Shown here: positions 14,668 through 26,158 of the stretch, in pieces | Layout of the letters: each line of letters starts with the position of its first letter | Numbering within the stretch: the stretch's first letter is position 1 | From: Mycobacteriaceae bacterium | GTDB lineage: Bacteria > Actinomycetota > Actinomycetes > Mycobacteriales > Mycobacteriaceae | Direction: 5' to 3' | DNA length: 64,000 nucleotides | NCBI GenBank assembly: GCA_019749805.1 | Contig: JAIEPH010000044.1 | Coordinates: 1 to 64,000 of the forward strand | Position numbers and translations under genes: made by a program | Notes under the pieces: model-generated | Told to the model about the DNA's origin: nothing | What the model saw: only the letters and a program-made list of their open reading frames with translations | Databases searched by the model: none

Positions 14668-14708
14668 CCGACGCCCGGACTGCGCTCGTGCGCAGCATCG
14701 GGCGTCGG
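14668..14708 (-). terminator. intrinsic terminator downstream of rpmE
   Basis: CCGACGCCCG...CGGGCGTCGG 10-bp perfect outer stem enclosing CTGCGC-TCGT-GCGCAG; followed on the minus strand by TTTGCGTTTG; begins 9 nt after the rpmE stop. Confidence 0.8.
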
Positions 14709-14716
14709 GAGGACAG

Positions 14717-14965
14717 CTAGTTGTCAGTGCCTGTTTCGGGCGACTTCTCGCCCGCGCCCTTGCGTTTGCCGTAGCGCTTCTCGAAGCGGGCCACCCGGCC
14801 GCCGCTGTCGAGGATCTTCTGCTTGCCGGTGTAGAAGGGATGGCACTGCGAGCAGACCTCGACGTGGATCTGGCCGCCCTTCTTGGTGCTGCGGGTGGTG
14901 AACGTGTTACCGCAGCCGCAGATCACCGTGGTGTCGGCGTAGTCAGGATGAATGCCTGATTTCAT
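14717..14965 (-). CDS. rpmE: 50S ribosomal protein L31 (zinc-binding C+ form)
   Basis: [27 protein letters not shown]...[16 protein letters not shown]. Confidence 0.97.
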   Translation of the reverse strand: MKSGIHPDYADTTVICGCGNTFTTRSTKKGGQIHVEVCSQCHPFYTGKQKILDSGGRVARFEKRYGKRKGAGEKSPETGTDN

Positions 14966-15177
14966 GGTTTCCTCTTCAATCGTGGGTCCCGGGTCGCCCC
15001 TCCGTTGACCAGGAGGTATCGGCGTGAACCGGAACCGAGGGTGTCGGCGCCATTATGCCAGGTCAACCGCCAACGGCCTAAACGCATGCGGCGGTGTTGC
15101 TATTCCACGCCCCGCTCTGGTGTGACCTCTGCGGCTGAACAGATCTGTGAGTCTGTCTACCGTGCCACAATGCCCAG

Positions 15178-15783
15178 GTGACGACCGGCACTGCCACCAA
15201 GAACGTCCGCGATCGACTGACCGACGCGGCGGAGATCTGCATGCGTGCGAAGGGGATCCGCGCGACCACGGTTTCCGAGGTGGCCGAGGTCGCCGGGGTA
15301 TCCCGCGGCTGGTTGTACCGCCACTTCCCGGACAAGGTCACACTGCTCGGCGCCGCGATCGTGCGATTGAACGAAGCGTACTGGTCAGACGCGCACGCGA
15401 TGCTGGAGCAGGTCGAGGGTCTGGACCGTCAGATGGCGCTGGGCATCCGGCACGCCCGCACCGCATACGACGATCCGGGTGCGCTGCTGATGAAGCTGCG
15501 GATGGAGGAGCCCGAGGAGTTCGCCGCTTGCGCGGGAGCAGGTGTCCAGGGTCTGGTCCCCGATTTGGCGGATTTCTGGTCGCGCTACCTCATCGCCGCC
15601 CGTGATCGTGGCGAAATCCATCCCGACATCGATATTGCCGAAGCGTCAGAATGGGTTGCGCGCGTACTGATTTCGCTGGCAACAGTGCCCGGCGACACGC
15701 TCGACCCGGAAAACTCCGACGCCCTACTGGTGCAGGTGCGCCGCTACGTGATGCCGGGCCTGAAAGCCGAACCCGCCGTGTGA
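15178..15783 (+). CDS. TetR/AcrR family transcriptional regulator
   Basis: N-terminal HTH (TTVSEVAEVAGVSRGWLYRHFPDK), GTG start. Confidence 0.9.
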   Translation: MTTGTATKNVRDRLTDAAEICMRAKGIRATTVSEVAEVAGVSRGWLYRHFPDKVTLLGAAIVRLNEAYWSDAHAMLEQVEGLDRQMALGIRHARTAYDDPGALLMKLRMEEPEEFAACAGAGVQGLVPDLADFWSRYLIAARDRGEIHPDIDIAEASEWVARVLISLATVPGDTLDPENSDALLVQVRRYVMPGLKAEPAV

Positions 15784-15837
15784 TTTCGGCTTGCCTTGTC
15801 CCGCCTGGGCTGACCCGGCACGTCCAAATCGCTGGTG

Positions 15838-17778
15838 TTAATCGGTGTCGGCGGAGCCCGGCGTGTTCTTGGAGACCTGCACCAGGAACTCGTAGTTGTT
15901 CTTGGTCTTGCGCAGCTGGCTCATCAGCAGGTCGATGGCCTGATGCGGGTCGAGACCCGAGAGCACGCGGCGCAGCTTGTGCACGACAGCGAACTCATCG
16001 GCCGAGAGCAGCAGCTCGTCCTTACGGGTGCCCGACGGGTTGACGTCGACGGCCGGGAACACGCGTCGCTCGGCGATCTTGCGGTCGAGCTTGAGCTCGG
16101 CGTTGCCGGTGCCCTTGAACTCCTCGAAGATCACCGTGTCACCGGTCGAACCGGTCTCCACCATAGCGGTGGCAATGATCGTTAGAGAACCACCGAACTC
16201 GATGTTGCGGGCCGCGCCGAGGAAGCGCTTGGGCGGGTACAGCGCGGTCGAGTCGACACCACCGGACAGGATCCGGCCCGACGCAGGCGACGCGTTGTTG
16301 TAGGCGCGGCCCAGTCGGGTGATCGAGTCGAGCAGCACGACGACATCCTTGCCCTGCTCGACGAGCCGCTTGGCGCGCTCGATCGCGAGCTCGGCAGCCT
16401 GAGTGTGGTCTGACGGCGGGCGGTCGAAGGTCGAGGCGATGACCTCACCCTTGACCGAGCGCTGCATGTCGGTGACCTCTTCCGGACGCTCGTCGACGAG
16501 CACGACCATCAGGTGGCATTCCGGGTTGTTCTTCGTGATCGCGTTGGCGATGTCCTGCATGATCGTGGTCTTGCCGGCCTTGGGCGGCGACACGATCAGG
16601 GCACGCTGGCCCTTGCCGATCGGCATGATCAGGTCGATCAGACGGGTCGTCAGCTTCTCCGAGGTCGTCTCCAGGCGCAGCCGCTGGTTCGGGTACAGCG
16701 GGGTCAGCTTGGTGAATTCGTCGCGATTCTTGGCGTCTTCAACGGGTCCGCCGTTGACCGTGTCCAACCGCACGAGCGGATTGAACTTCTGTCGCGGGTT
16801 CTGACCGCCACCTTCGCCCTCTTTGGGGACGCGGACGGCGCCGGTCACCGCGTCGCCGCGGCGCAGACCGTTCTTGCGAACCATGTTCATGGACACGTAC
16901 ACGTCGTTGGGGCCGGCCAGGTAGCCCGAGGTGCGGACGAACGCATAGTTGTCGAGCACGTCGAGGATGCCGGCTACGGGCTGCACGACATCGTCTTCGC
17001 GCAACTCGGTGTCGCGGTCTTGACCGCCGCCTCCTTCACCGCCGCGCTCACGGCGCCTACGGTCACGGAACCGGCGACCCCGACGACCGCCACGGCCCTC
17101 GCCGTCATCGTCGTTGTCCTGGTTGTTCTGGTTGTTCTGGTTCTGGTTGCTATTACGGTTCTGGTTGCGGTTCTGCTGACCGCCCTGCTGGTCGCCGCCA
17201 TCGGACTTGTCGCCGTCAGCCCTGCCGCCGTCGGACCTGTCGCTTTCGGACTTGGCGCGCTGTTTGGCGGGCTGCTCGTCGGCATCGGGCTTCGCATCTT
17301 GACGGCCCTGTGCAGACTGGTCGGATCCGCTCGGGGCGCCCGATCCGCGCGAAGCGCCGCGACGCTCACGGCGTGGGCGCTGTTGCTCGGTCTGCTCGCC
17401 GGCCTCCGTCGTCGGCTCAGAACCGGTCGTCGTCTCAGCGGCGGGCTCTGCTGGGGCGGCGTCGGCGGCCTTGGCGGTAGTGCCGTGGGATTCGCCGCGA
17501 CGCTCACGGATGGCGGCGACCAAGTCGCTCTTGCGCATTCCGGAGGCGCCCTCGACGCCGATCTGCTTGGCCAGTGCCCGCAGTTCGGGCAGCACCATCG
17601 TCGATAGTGAGCCTGCACGGTTGCCGGACGCTACGTCGGCGGTCGGTGCGGTTTCCGCAGTGGTCGTGCTGTTGGACGCTTCCTCGGCCGCGGGAGTCGA
17701 GATGTCTGAATTCACGGGGCTCGGCAGCTGGTCGTTTTCGCTGTTACCGCCAGCCGTGATCAGGTCCGTTTCGGTCAC
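15838..17778 (-). CDS. rho: transcription termination factor Rho with long disordered N-terminal region
   Basis: PPKAGKTTIMQDIANAI, VLVDERPEEVTDMQR; Asn/Gln/Arg-rich N-terminal half. Confidence 0.97.
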   Translation of the reverse strand: MTETDLITAGGNSENDQLPSPVNSDISTPAAEEASNSTTTAETAPTADVASGNRAGSLSTMVLPELRALAKQIGVEGASGMRKSDLVAAIRERRGESHGTTAKAADAAPAEPAAETTTGSEPTTEAGEQTEQQRPRRERRGASRGSGAPSGSDQSAQGRQDAKPDADEQPAKQRAKSESDRSDGGRADGDKSDGGDQQGGQQNRNQNRNSNQNQNNQNNQDNDDDGEGRGGRRGRRFRDRRRRERGGEGGGGQDRDTELREDDVVQPVAGILDVLDNYAFVRTSGYLAGPNDVYVSMNMVRKNGLRRGDAVTGAVRVPKEGEGGGQNPRQKFNPLVRLDTVNGGPVEDAKNRDEFTKLTPLYPNQRLRLETTSEKLTTRLIDLIMPIGKGQRALIVSPPKAGKTTIMQDIANAITKNNPECHLMVVLVDERPEEVTDMQRSVKGEVIASTFDRPPSDHTQAAELAIERAKRLVEQGKDVVVLLDSITRLGRAYNNASPASGRILSGGVDSTALYPPKRFLGAARNIEFGGSLTIIATAMVETGSTGDTVIFEEFKGTGNAELKLDRKIAERRVFPAVDVNPSGTRKDELLLSADEFAVVHKLRRVLSGLDPHQAIDLLMSQLRKTKNNYEFLVQVSKNTPGSADTD

Positions 17779-18077
17779 GGATTTCCTTTCTTTCCCTCGC
17801 TGATCAAGTCATGCGGGGGTTCGTGCGTTCAGCAAATCCGCTGAACGCGGGGGTCCCACCATTGCCTCTGCAACAGTGATCGCCGGGATTCGCCGCAAAC
17901 CGGCGAACCGTCAGTCCACGAGATGAGCACTTGAAGGAAGAGTGGTCGTCCTAGTGTCGACGCAGGCAGAGACGCTGCAATTGCTGGACGAGAGCGAGAA
18001 TAACCCGCTTCTGCGCTGGAAGCAAGAAAGACACTGGTTCGGATGTGACTCCTGTTGTCGGTGCGACCCAGCTCAGA

Positions 18078-19034
<957 letters not shown>

Positions 19035-20150
19035 CTAGACCAGACCCAGCATCTCGACCACAGCTGACGGGTCGACTGGTAGCGGGGTCACGACCGGCAT
19101 GCCTTTGAGGGCCGTATCGGGATCCTTGAGGCCGTTTCCGGTGACCGTGCACACCACCGTCGAGCCTTTGGCGACCCAGCCATCCTCGACGGACTTGAGC
19201 AGCCCGGCGATGCTTGCGGCCGAGGCCGGCTCGACGAACACGGCCTCGATGCGGGCCACCAGGTGATAGGCGGCGAGGATCTCCTCGTCGGTGGCGGCGA
19301 CGAAACGGCCGTCGGACTGCTCCTGGGCCTCCACAGCCGTCGTCCACGACGCGGGTGAGCCGATCCGGATCGCGGTGGCGATCGTCTCGGGATTGGTCAC
19401 CGGCTCGCCTAGCACCAGGGGTGCGGCGCCCGCGGCCTGCGTGCCCAACATGCGTGGCAGTCGGTCGGACAGCCCGTCGCGGTGGTACTCCTGGTAGCCC
19501 TTCCAGTACGCGGTGATGTTCCCCGCGTTGCCCACGGGCAGAGAATGCACGTCCGGCGCGGCGCCGAGAGCGTCGATGATCTCGAATGCGGCGGTCTTCT
19601 GTCCCTCGATGCGGAACGGGTTGACCGAGTTGACTAGCGACACCGTCGGATAGTCGTTGGTCAGCTTGCGCGCCAGCTCGAGGCAATCGTCGAAGTTGCC
19701 GTCGATCTGGATGATCTTCGCGCCGTGCATGACGGCTTGGGCGAGCTTGCCCATCGCGATCTTGCCCTGGGGAATCAGCACAGCGCAGGTGATGCCCGCC
19801 CTGGCCGCGTAGGCAGCCGCCGACGCGGAGGTGTTGCCGGTGGATGCGCAAAGCACCGCCTGCTGGCCGCGAGCGACGGCCTCGGTGACGGCCATTGTCA
19901 TACCGCGGTCCTTGAACGAACCCGTCGGATTGAGGCCCTCGACCTTCAAATGCACGGTGCAGCCGGTCAATTCGGACAGTCGAGGTGCGGGCAGCAGCGG
20001 CGTACCGCCCTCGTGCAGGGTGATCGGTGTCCAGCTGTCCTCGACCGGAAGGCGATCCCGATACGCGGCAATAAGCCCGGGCCAGGGCTGATGAACGGCC
20101 TCCGGCGGGACTGTGTTCACGGCTCGTCGCGCGAGCGGCTCATCGCTCAT
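19035..20150 (-). CDS. thrC: threonine synthase
   Basis: [18 protein letters not shown] motif; start at ATG 20150 overlapping the hom stop. Confidence 0.96.
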   Translation of the reverse strand: MSDEPLARRAVNTVPPEAVHQPWPGLIAAYRDRLPVEDSWTPITLHEGGTPLLPAPRLSELTGCTVHLKVEGLNPTGSFKDRGMTMAVTEAVARGQQAVLCASTGNTSASAAAYAARAGITCAVLIPQGKIAMGKLAQAVMHGAKIIQIDGNFDDCLELARKLTNDYPTVSLVNSVNPFRIEGQKTAAFEIIDALGAAPDVHSLPVGNAGNITAYWKGYQEYHRDGLSDRLPRMLGTQAAGAAPLVLGEPVTNPETIATAIRIGSPASWTTAVEAQEQSDGRFVAATDEEILAAYHLVARIEAVFVEPASAASIAGLLKSVEDGWVAKGSTVVCTVTGNGLKDPDTALKGMPVVTPLPVDPSAVVEMLGLV

Positions 20151-21472
20151 TCGCTGGTTCCTTCCAGTCGAAGCACGCTGTTGATGCCCTCCACGACATC
20201 GAGGTCGGCCAGCGCCTCGACGGTTTCGGAAAGTGCGGCGTCGGTCGCTTGGTGGGTGACGACGACGATGCGCGCGCCACACCGTTGGCCTTCTGGATCG
20301 ACCATGCCCTCTTGGCGCACTTCGGCGATGCTGACCTCACGCTTACCGAATTCGGCTGCCACAGCTGACAACACACCGGGGCGGTCGGCGACGTTCATAC
20401 TCACGTAGTACCGGGTGGGGATGAACCCGATCGGCGAGATCGGCAGCTTGGCGTACTTGGACTCACGCGGGCCGCGGCCACCCTGCACCCGGTTTCGCGC
20501 GGCCATGACCAGATCACCCATCACCGCGGAGGCGGTCGGGGCTCCACCGGCACCCTGGCCGTAGAACATCAGTCGACCTGCGGCCTCGGCCTCCACGACG
20601 ACCGCGTTGAACGCGCCGTTGACCGAGGCGAGGGGGTGAGCCAGGGGAACCAGCGCGGGGTACACGCGGGCCGAAACCCGCTGCTGCCCTTCGTCGGTAG
20701 TGAGCCGCTCGCAGATCGCGAGCAGCTTGATCGTGCAGCCGAGTGCGCGCGCCGAGACGAAGTCGGCCGAGGTGACCTTCGTGATGCCCTCGCGGTACAC
20801 GTCGTCGGCCGTCACACGGGTGTGGAAGGCGATCGAGGCGAGGATCGCAGCCTTGGCGGCGGCGTCATATCCCTCGACGTCGGCGGTCGGATCCGCCTCG
20901 GCATAACCCAGCGCGCTCGCATCGGCCAGCGCCGCGGTGTAGTCGGCGCCCGTGCTGTCCATCTCGGAAAGGATGTAATTCGTGGTGCCGTTCACGATGC
21001 CGGCGACCCGGATCACGGTGTCACCCGCGAGCGATTGGGTCAGCGGACGGATGACGGGGATCGCACCGGCCACGGCCGCCTCGAAATACAAGTCGACGTG
21101 GGCATGTTCGGCGGCCTGGGCCAGTTCGCCGGTGGAGACGGCCATCAGCGCCTTGTTGGCGGTGACGACGGACTTGCCCTGCTCGAGAGCGGACAGGATC
21201 GCCTTGCGCGCGGGTTCGACCGGCCCCATCAGCTCGACGACGATGTCGACGTCGTCTCGCGACACGAGTTCGTCGATGTTGTCGGTCAGCATGTCGACCG
21301 GCACGCCTCGGTCGTCGGCGACGCGGCGCACTCCGATGCCACGCAGCACCAAGGGGGCACCGATGCGGGCCGCGAGGTCCTGCGCACTCTCCTCGATGAT
21401 GCGGACGACCTGGCTACCCACGTTGCCGAAACCCAAGACCGCTACGCCGATGGGCTTTTCCTCGGTGCTCAT
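20147..21472 (-). CDS. hom: homoserine dehydrogenase with C-terminal ACT domain
   Basis: [14 protein letters not shown] Rossmann motif; NYILSEM. Confidence 0.97.
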   Translation of the reverse strand: MSTEEKPIGVAVLGFGNVGSQVVRIIEESAQDLAARIGAPLVLRGIGVRRVADDRGVPVDMLTDNIDELVSRDDVDIVVELMGPVEPARKAILSALEQGKSVVTANKALMAVSTGELAQAAEHAHVDLYFEAAVAGAIPVIRPLTQSLAGDTVIRVAGIVNGTTNYILSEMDSTGADYTAALADASALGYAEADPTADVEGYDAAAKAAILASIAFHTRVTADDVYREGITKVTSADFVSARALGCTIKLLAICERLTTDEGQQRVSARVYPALVPLAHPLASVNGAFNAVVVEAEAAGRLMFYGQGAGGAPTASAVMGDLVMAARNRVQGGRGPRESKYAKLPISPIGFIPTRYYVSMNVADRPGVLSAVAAEFGKREVSIAEVRQEGMVDPEGQRCGARIVVVTHQATDAALSETVEALADLDVVEGINSVLRLEGTSE

Positions 21473-21476
21473 TTGC

Positions 21477-22895
21477 TTACCTCACTTCCAGACTGAGTAG
21501 ATCGTCGACCGTTTCCCGGCGCAGAATCAGGCGGGCTTGCCCGTCGCGGACGGCCACGACCGCCGGGCGACCGATGAGGTTGTAACGGCTTGACATCGAA
21601 TAGCAGTAGGCGCCGGTGGCTGCGACACCGAGCAGATCGCCCGGCCTTATGTCGTCGGGCACCCAGGTGTCGCGCACGACGATATCGCCACTCTCGCAAT
21701 GCTTTCCGACGACACGACCCAGTATCGACGAACCCTCACTGGTGCGCGAGATCAGGCGCACGTCGTATTCAGCGCCGTACAACGAGGTACGGATGTTGTC
21801 GCTCATGCCGCCGTCGACGCTGACGTAGCGGCGGTATCGGTCGGATGCGACCGCCACATCCTTGACGGTGCCGACCTGATAGAGCGTGATGGTGCCCGGG
21901 CCTGCGATCGCGCGACCGGGCTCGACGACCAGTTGGGGGGTGGGCAGCCCGACCGCCGCCGACTCCTCGCGGACGATGGCGCTCAGCTTGGCGGCCAGCT
22001 CGGCGACCGGCGGCGGATCATCCTGTGGCAGATAGGAAATGCCCAGTCCCCCACCGAGGTCGACGATCGACATCTGCGACGTCTTCTCGACGCCGAACTC
22101 GGCGACGATGTCGCGCAGCAGGCCGATGACGCGATGCGCGGCGATCTCGAACCCGGCGACGTCGAAGATCTGCGATCCGATGTGGCTGTGCAGGCCCACC
22201 AGGCGCAGATGGTCGGTTGAAAAGACCCGACGCACGGCGGTCATGGCCGCGCCACTGGCCAGCGACAGGCCGAACTTCTGGTCTTCGTGCGCGGTCGAGA
22301 TGAACTCGTGGGTGTGCGCCTCGACCCCGACGGTGACACGGACCAGGACGTCCTGTACGACACCCGCCGCTCCGGCGATTTCGTCGAGCCGCTCGATCTC
22401 GACCATCGAATCGACCACCACATGTTCAATGCCCGCATTGACGGCGGCAGTCAGCTCTTCGACCGATTTGTTGTTGCCGTGCAATGCAATCCGATCAGCG
22501 GGAAAGCCGGCGTGAAGTGCGACGGCCATCTCCCCGCCGGTCGCGACGTCGAGGGACAACCCCTCTTCAGCGATCCAGCGGGCCACCTCGGAGCACATGA
22601 ACGCCTTGGCGGCGTAGCGCACGTTCTGACCGCCGCCGAATGCCGCAGCGATCTCCCGGCATCGCGACCGGAAGTCGTCCTCGTCGATCACGAACGTCGG
22701 GGTGCCGAACTGCGCGGCGATGTCGACGACGGGCACTCCGGCGATAGATACCACGCCGTCGTCACCGCGAACCGTGTTGCGCGGCCAGACATTCGGCGCG
22801 AGCAGCAAGACCTCGGCCGCCGAGAGCGGACGCGGCGGCGCACCACCGTGGTGGACTTCTTCGGCGTGCCGTGGGCCGGCCGGGTGCGCGATCAC
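21477..22895 (-). CDS. lysA: diaminopimelate decarboxylase
   Basis: PLP motif [16 protein letters not shown]; likely GTG start overlapping the argS stop. Confidence 0.96.
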   Translation of the reverse strand: MIAHPAGPRHAEEVHHGGAPPRPLSAAEVLLLAPNVWPRNTVRGDDGVVSIAGVPVVDIAAQFGTPTFVIDEDDFRSRCREIAAAFGGGQNVRYAAKAFMCSEVARWIAEEGLSLDVATGGEMAVALHAGFPADRIALHGNNKSVEELTAAVNAGIEHVVVDSMVEIERLDEIAGAAGVVQDVLVRVTVGVEAHTHEFISTAHEDQKFGLSLASGAAMTAVRRVFSTDHLRLVGLHSHIGSQIFDVAGFEIAAHRVIGLLRDIVAEFGVEKTSQMSIVDLGGGLGISYLPQDDPPPVAELAAKLSAIVREESAAVGLPTPQLVVEPGRAIAGPGTITLYQVGTVKDVAVASDRYRRYVSVDGGMSDNIRTSLYGAEYDVRLISRTSEGSSILGRVVGKHCESGDIVVRDTWVPDDIRPGDLLGVAATGAYCYSMSSRYNLIGRPAVVAVRDGQARLILRRETVDDLLSLEVR

Positions 22896-24544
22896 ATCCG
22901 CTCCGGAGCGCTGACGCCGAGGATGCCCAGACCGTTGGCGATGACCTGGCGGGTGGCATCGCACAGCGCCAGGCGCGCGGAGTGCAGATCATTCGGCGCT
23001 TCGTCACCCTGAGGCAACACGCGGCAGGAGTCGTAGAACCGGTGATAGTCACCGGCCAAGTCTTCGAGGTAACGCGAGACGCGGTGCGGTTCACGCAGAG
23101 TCGCAGCGGTTTTCAGCACCCGGGGGAACTCGCCAAGATTGCGGATCAGCACGCCCTCTTTGTCGTGCGTCAGCACCTCGAGGTGCTCGGTACTCGCGGC
23201 AAGGCCGAGCTCGGCGGCGTTACGAGCCAGGGCGGAGAGGCGTGCGTGCGCGTATTGCACGTAGTAGACCGGGTTTTCGTTGGACGCCGACGACCACAAC
23301 GCCAGATCGATGTCGATGGGGGTGTCCACCGAGGAGCGGATCAGCGAGTACCGGGCGGCGTCGACGCCGATCGCGTCCACGAGGTCGTCGAGCGTGATCA
23401 CCGTGCCGGCGCGCTTACTCATCCGCACCGGCCGGCCGTCGCGGACCAGGTTGACCATCTGCCCGATCAGCACCTCGACCGTGGCGGGATCCTCACCCAG
23501 CGAGGACGCGATGGCCTTGAGTCGGGCGATGTAACCGTGGTGGTCAGCGCCGAGCATGTAGATGCACAGGTCGAACCCGCGCTCGCGCTTGTCGAGGTAA
23601 TAGGCGATGTCGGCGGCGACGTAGGCCGGCGCACCGTCGCTCTTGATGACGACGCGGTCCTTGTCGTCGCCGAAGTCGGTGGTGCGCAACCAGACTGCGC
23701 CGTCCTTCTCGTACACCTTGCCCGCCTCGCGCAGCTTGGCGATCGCCTGCTCGACGCGCCCCGACGTGTGCATCGAGTCTTCGTGGGTGTAGACGTCGAA
23801 GTCCGTGCCGAACTCATGCAATGAGGCCTTGATATGACTGAACATCAGGTCGACCCCGATGGCGCGGAAGGTCTCCCGCATTTCGTGGTCGGGCAGGCTC
23901 AGGACGCCGGGTTCCTTGGCAACCACTTGTGCGGCAATGCCCTTGATGTATTCGCCGGCGTAGCCGTCCTCGGGCGTCGGCTCACTCTTGGCCGCCGCGA
24001 TCAGCGAGTTGGAGAACCGGTCGATCTGGGCGCCGTGGTCGTTGAAGTAGTACTCGCGTAGAACGGACGCGCCCTGCGTCGAGAGCAGCCGGCCCAGCGC
24101 GTCACCGACGGCGGCCCAGCGGGTGCCGCCGATGTGGATCGGCCCCGTCGGGTTCGCCGAGACGAACTCCAGGTTGATGTGCTGGGCCTTCAGCTCCTCG
24201 GAGTGCCCGTAGTCCGCGCCCGCGGCGAGTACGTTGTTGACGATCACGCCCTGGGCGGAGGCGTCGAGACGCAGATTGACGAAGCCGGGCCCCGCGAGGT
24301 CGGCGGCGGCGATTCCGTCGGTCTGCGCCAGCGCGGCCGCCAACCAGCCGGCCAGCTCGCGCGGGTTCGCGCCGACCTTTTTGCCCAGCTGGAGGGCTAG
24401 ATTCGTGGCGTAATCGCCATGCTCGGGGTTACGCGGGCGCTCGACGGTGACCGTGTCCGGTAGCGCGGCGCTGTCGAGTCCGTGCTCGGAAAGCACCGCG
24501 GCCGCGGTGGTCTTGAGCAGCTCGGCCAAGTCGGCTGGGGTCAC
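22892..24544 (-). CDS. argS: arginyl-tRNA synthetase
   Basis: [26 protein letters not shown]-type motif; MSKRAGTVI. Confidence 0.97.
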   Translation of the reverse strand: MTPADLAELLKTTAAAVLSEHGLDSAALPDTVTVERPRNPEHGDYATNLALQLGKKVGANPRELAGWLAAALAQTDGIAAADLAGPGFVNLRLDASAQGVIVNNVLAAGADYGHSEELKAQHINLEFVSANPTGPIHIGGTRWAAVGDALGRLLSTQGASVLREYYFNDHGAQIDRFSNSLIAAAKSEPTPEDGYAGEYIKGIAAQVVAKEPGVLSLPDHEMRETFRAIGVDLMFSHIKASLHEFGTDFDVYTHEDSMHTSGRVEQAIAKLREAGKVYEKDGAVWLRTTDFGDDKDRVVIKSDGAPAYVAADIAYYLDKRERGFDLCIYMLGADHHGYIARLKAIASSLGEDPATVEVLIGQMVNLVRDGRPVRMSKRAGTVITLDDLVDAIGVDAARYSLIRSSVDTPIDIDLALWSSASNENPVYYVQYAHARLSALARNAAELGLAASTEHLEVLTHDKEGVLIRNLGEFPRVLKTAATLREPHRVSRYLEDLAGDYHRFYDSCRVLPQGDEAPNDLHSARLALCDATRQVIANGLGILGVSAPERM

Positions 24545-24648
24545 GAGGGTCCATCCTATGGTCTGACGTGGTCAGGCCCCGAATCGGTTTCCGGTCATTC
24601 CGATGCGTTAGGCTGTCGACGCCCATTGGCGCAGCGTCGTGCACGTGC

Positions 24649-24724
24649 GCCCCCGTAGCTCAGGGGATAGAGCGTCTGCCTCCGGAGCAGAAGGCCGCAG
24701 GTTCGAATCCTGCCGGGGGCACCA
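24649..24724 (+). tRNA. tRNA-Arg(CCG), CCA encoded
   Basis: 7-bp acceptor GCCCCCG/CGGGGGC, TCTGC-CTCCGGA-GCAGA anticodon arm (CCG), GTTCGAATC T-arm. Confidence 0.97.
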
Positions 24725-24883
24725 CCTGACCAGCACGGATGCGTGTCCACGCAATATGGGCGAACTCGAGACTCCCTGGTGTCGTAACCAAGGAGAGTCG
24801 GCAATGTCAATTGCGCCAAACAACCACTGATCCGTGACAGCCTGGCAGCCCGCTACTGGGTCTGTCTCATGTGCGGCCGGCCC

Positions 24884-24937
24884 TCACCTCTCCGGCGGCG
24901 GGCCGAAATTCTCCAATATGTGGAAGATCTGCCACAT
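24884..24937 (-). CDS. possible 17-aa micro-ORF MWQIFHILENFGPPPER
   Basis: ORF 11 nt after the preceding minus-strand stop; shares an FGPP segment with the 51-aa ORF upstream; no clear ribosome-binding site. Confidence 0.2.
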   Translation of the reverse strand: MWQIFHILENFGPPPER

Positions 24938-24948
24938 ATGTCGTTAGG

Positions 24949-25410
24949 TCACGGTTTATCTTCGCCGCGGCGGGTGCCGGATACGTGAGCTGGTGCCTCT
25001 GCACCTTCATCGTCACTCTCGGTTTCCGAGCCCTGCGAGGCCGGCTGCTCGTCAGCCGGCGAAGCCGTCGCCCCACCGGGGGTGTCCTGCGGCTTCGGAG
25101 ACCGATACTCCGAATCTTTCTCTGGTCCGCTCGCCCCGCCTGTGCCCGAGTCATCGGCCGTGTCAATGTCTTTGGCGCTGGTTTGGCGGCCTTCATAGGG
25201 CGGTAGAACGGCCTCGGTCTTTTGGGATGGGATATTGCCTACGCCACCGTCACCAGTAGTTTTGTCGTCTGGGTCGCTGATGGGCGGGTTGGCATCAGGG
25301 TCAACGGCGCCGGCCGGGCGGTCCACATTCTTGATGGGTTCGTCTGATCCGGTGTTGTGTGTGCCTGGTCCGCCATCCACTTGCTGGGACTCTGTTTCCG
25401 GGTTGGTCAT
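24949..25410 (-). CDS. acidic, disordered hypothetical protein (about 153 aa)
   Basis: MTNPETESQQVDGGPGTHNTGSDEPI...; Asp/Glu/Gly/Pro/Ser-rich. Confidence 0.6.
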   Translation of the reverse strand: MTNPETESQQVDGGPGTHNTGSDEPIKNVDRPAGAVDPDANPPISDPDDKTTGDGGVGNIPSQKTEAVLPPYEGRQTSAKDIDTADDSGTGGASGPEKDSEYRSPKPQDTPGGATASPADEQPASQGSETESDDEGAEAPAHVSGTRRGEDKP

Positions 25411-25528
25411 GTTTTGCTTCTTCCTACGAGCCGGCGATGTGACGCCGCTCACATCCGGATACCCTGACCCTCCCACTCGAAACCGCCCCGCCACGGCCTC
25501 ACTCCCCAGTGGCGGGCCGAGACCGGTC

Positions 25529-25684
25529 TTAGGTACGACGCTTCGACTCCAGCGATTCTTGCGGTTGATCTGCAGCCTCATCTTTCGCGCCACTGAGAAG
25601 ACTGCCGATGCTCTCGAGTGGCGGGCCGAACCTGTCCAATGCGCCCCGCACCCGGGTGGGGCGCTGCTCCAACTTCCGAACCAT
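25529..25684 (-). CDS. small hypothetical protein (51 aa)
   Basis: MVRKLEQRPTRVRGALDRFGPPLESIGSLLSGAKDEA...; good upstream Shine-Dalgarno AGGAAGGTGG. Confidence 0.5.
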   Translation of the reverse strand: MVRKLEQRPTRVRGALDRFGPPLESIGSLLSGAKDEAADQPQESLESKRRT

Positions 25685-26158
25685 GGTCCACCTTCCTGAG
25701 GATTGCGCGGTACATGCTGAGTCGACCCTCTCGGCCTGAGCTTGGAGCTTCCTAAAAGGACTGTCGGCGCCCGCCGGCAGCATCCCTGCCGGTCACCGCA
25801 TCCACCGACAGTTGTCTGGCGCATTTGAATGTCCGGTACGGGTTTGTGAACGAGACGCCGATCGTGTGGGAACCGGCAGTGACTTTCCGTGTCCGCCCAA
25901 CAGCTGCCAATAGCATTGGTTTTGAACGACTCTCAACGAGGCTGGAGCGGGCAAGCACACTTGGCCGACGGCCAATCGCGGATGCACGTTCACAGGGGGG
26001 CGCCGTCGATTGCAACACCCGACGGAAAGACGGCGGGCACAACATGTTTCACCATCTACGCCGTAACTCTCAACGGTACGGCTGTCGCTACCACCGATGG
26101 CCCAGCATGCGGCTACTCGACCCCTACACGGGCGCGTCTACAGCGCCGCGACTTGGAG

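Noticed and set aside
16513-17607. 364-aa plus-strand ORF antisense to rho
   Set aside because: High-GC shadow ORF; its apparent hydrophobic tract is the complement of the Rho Asn/Gln-rich repeat
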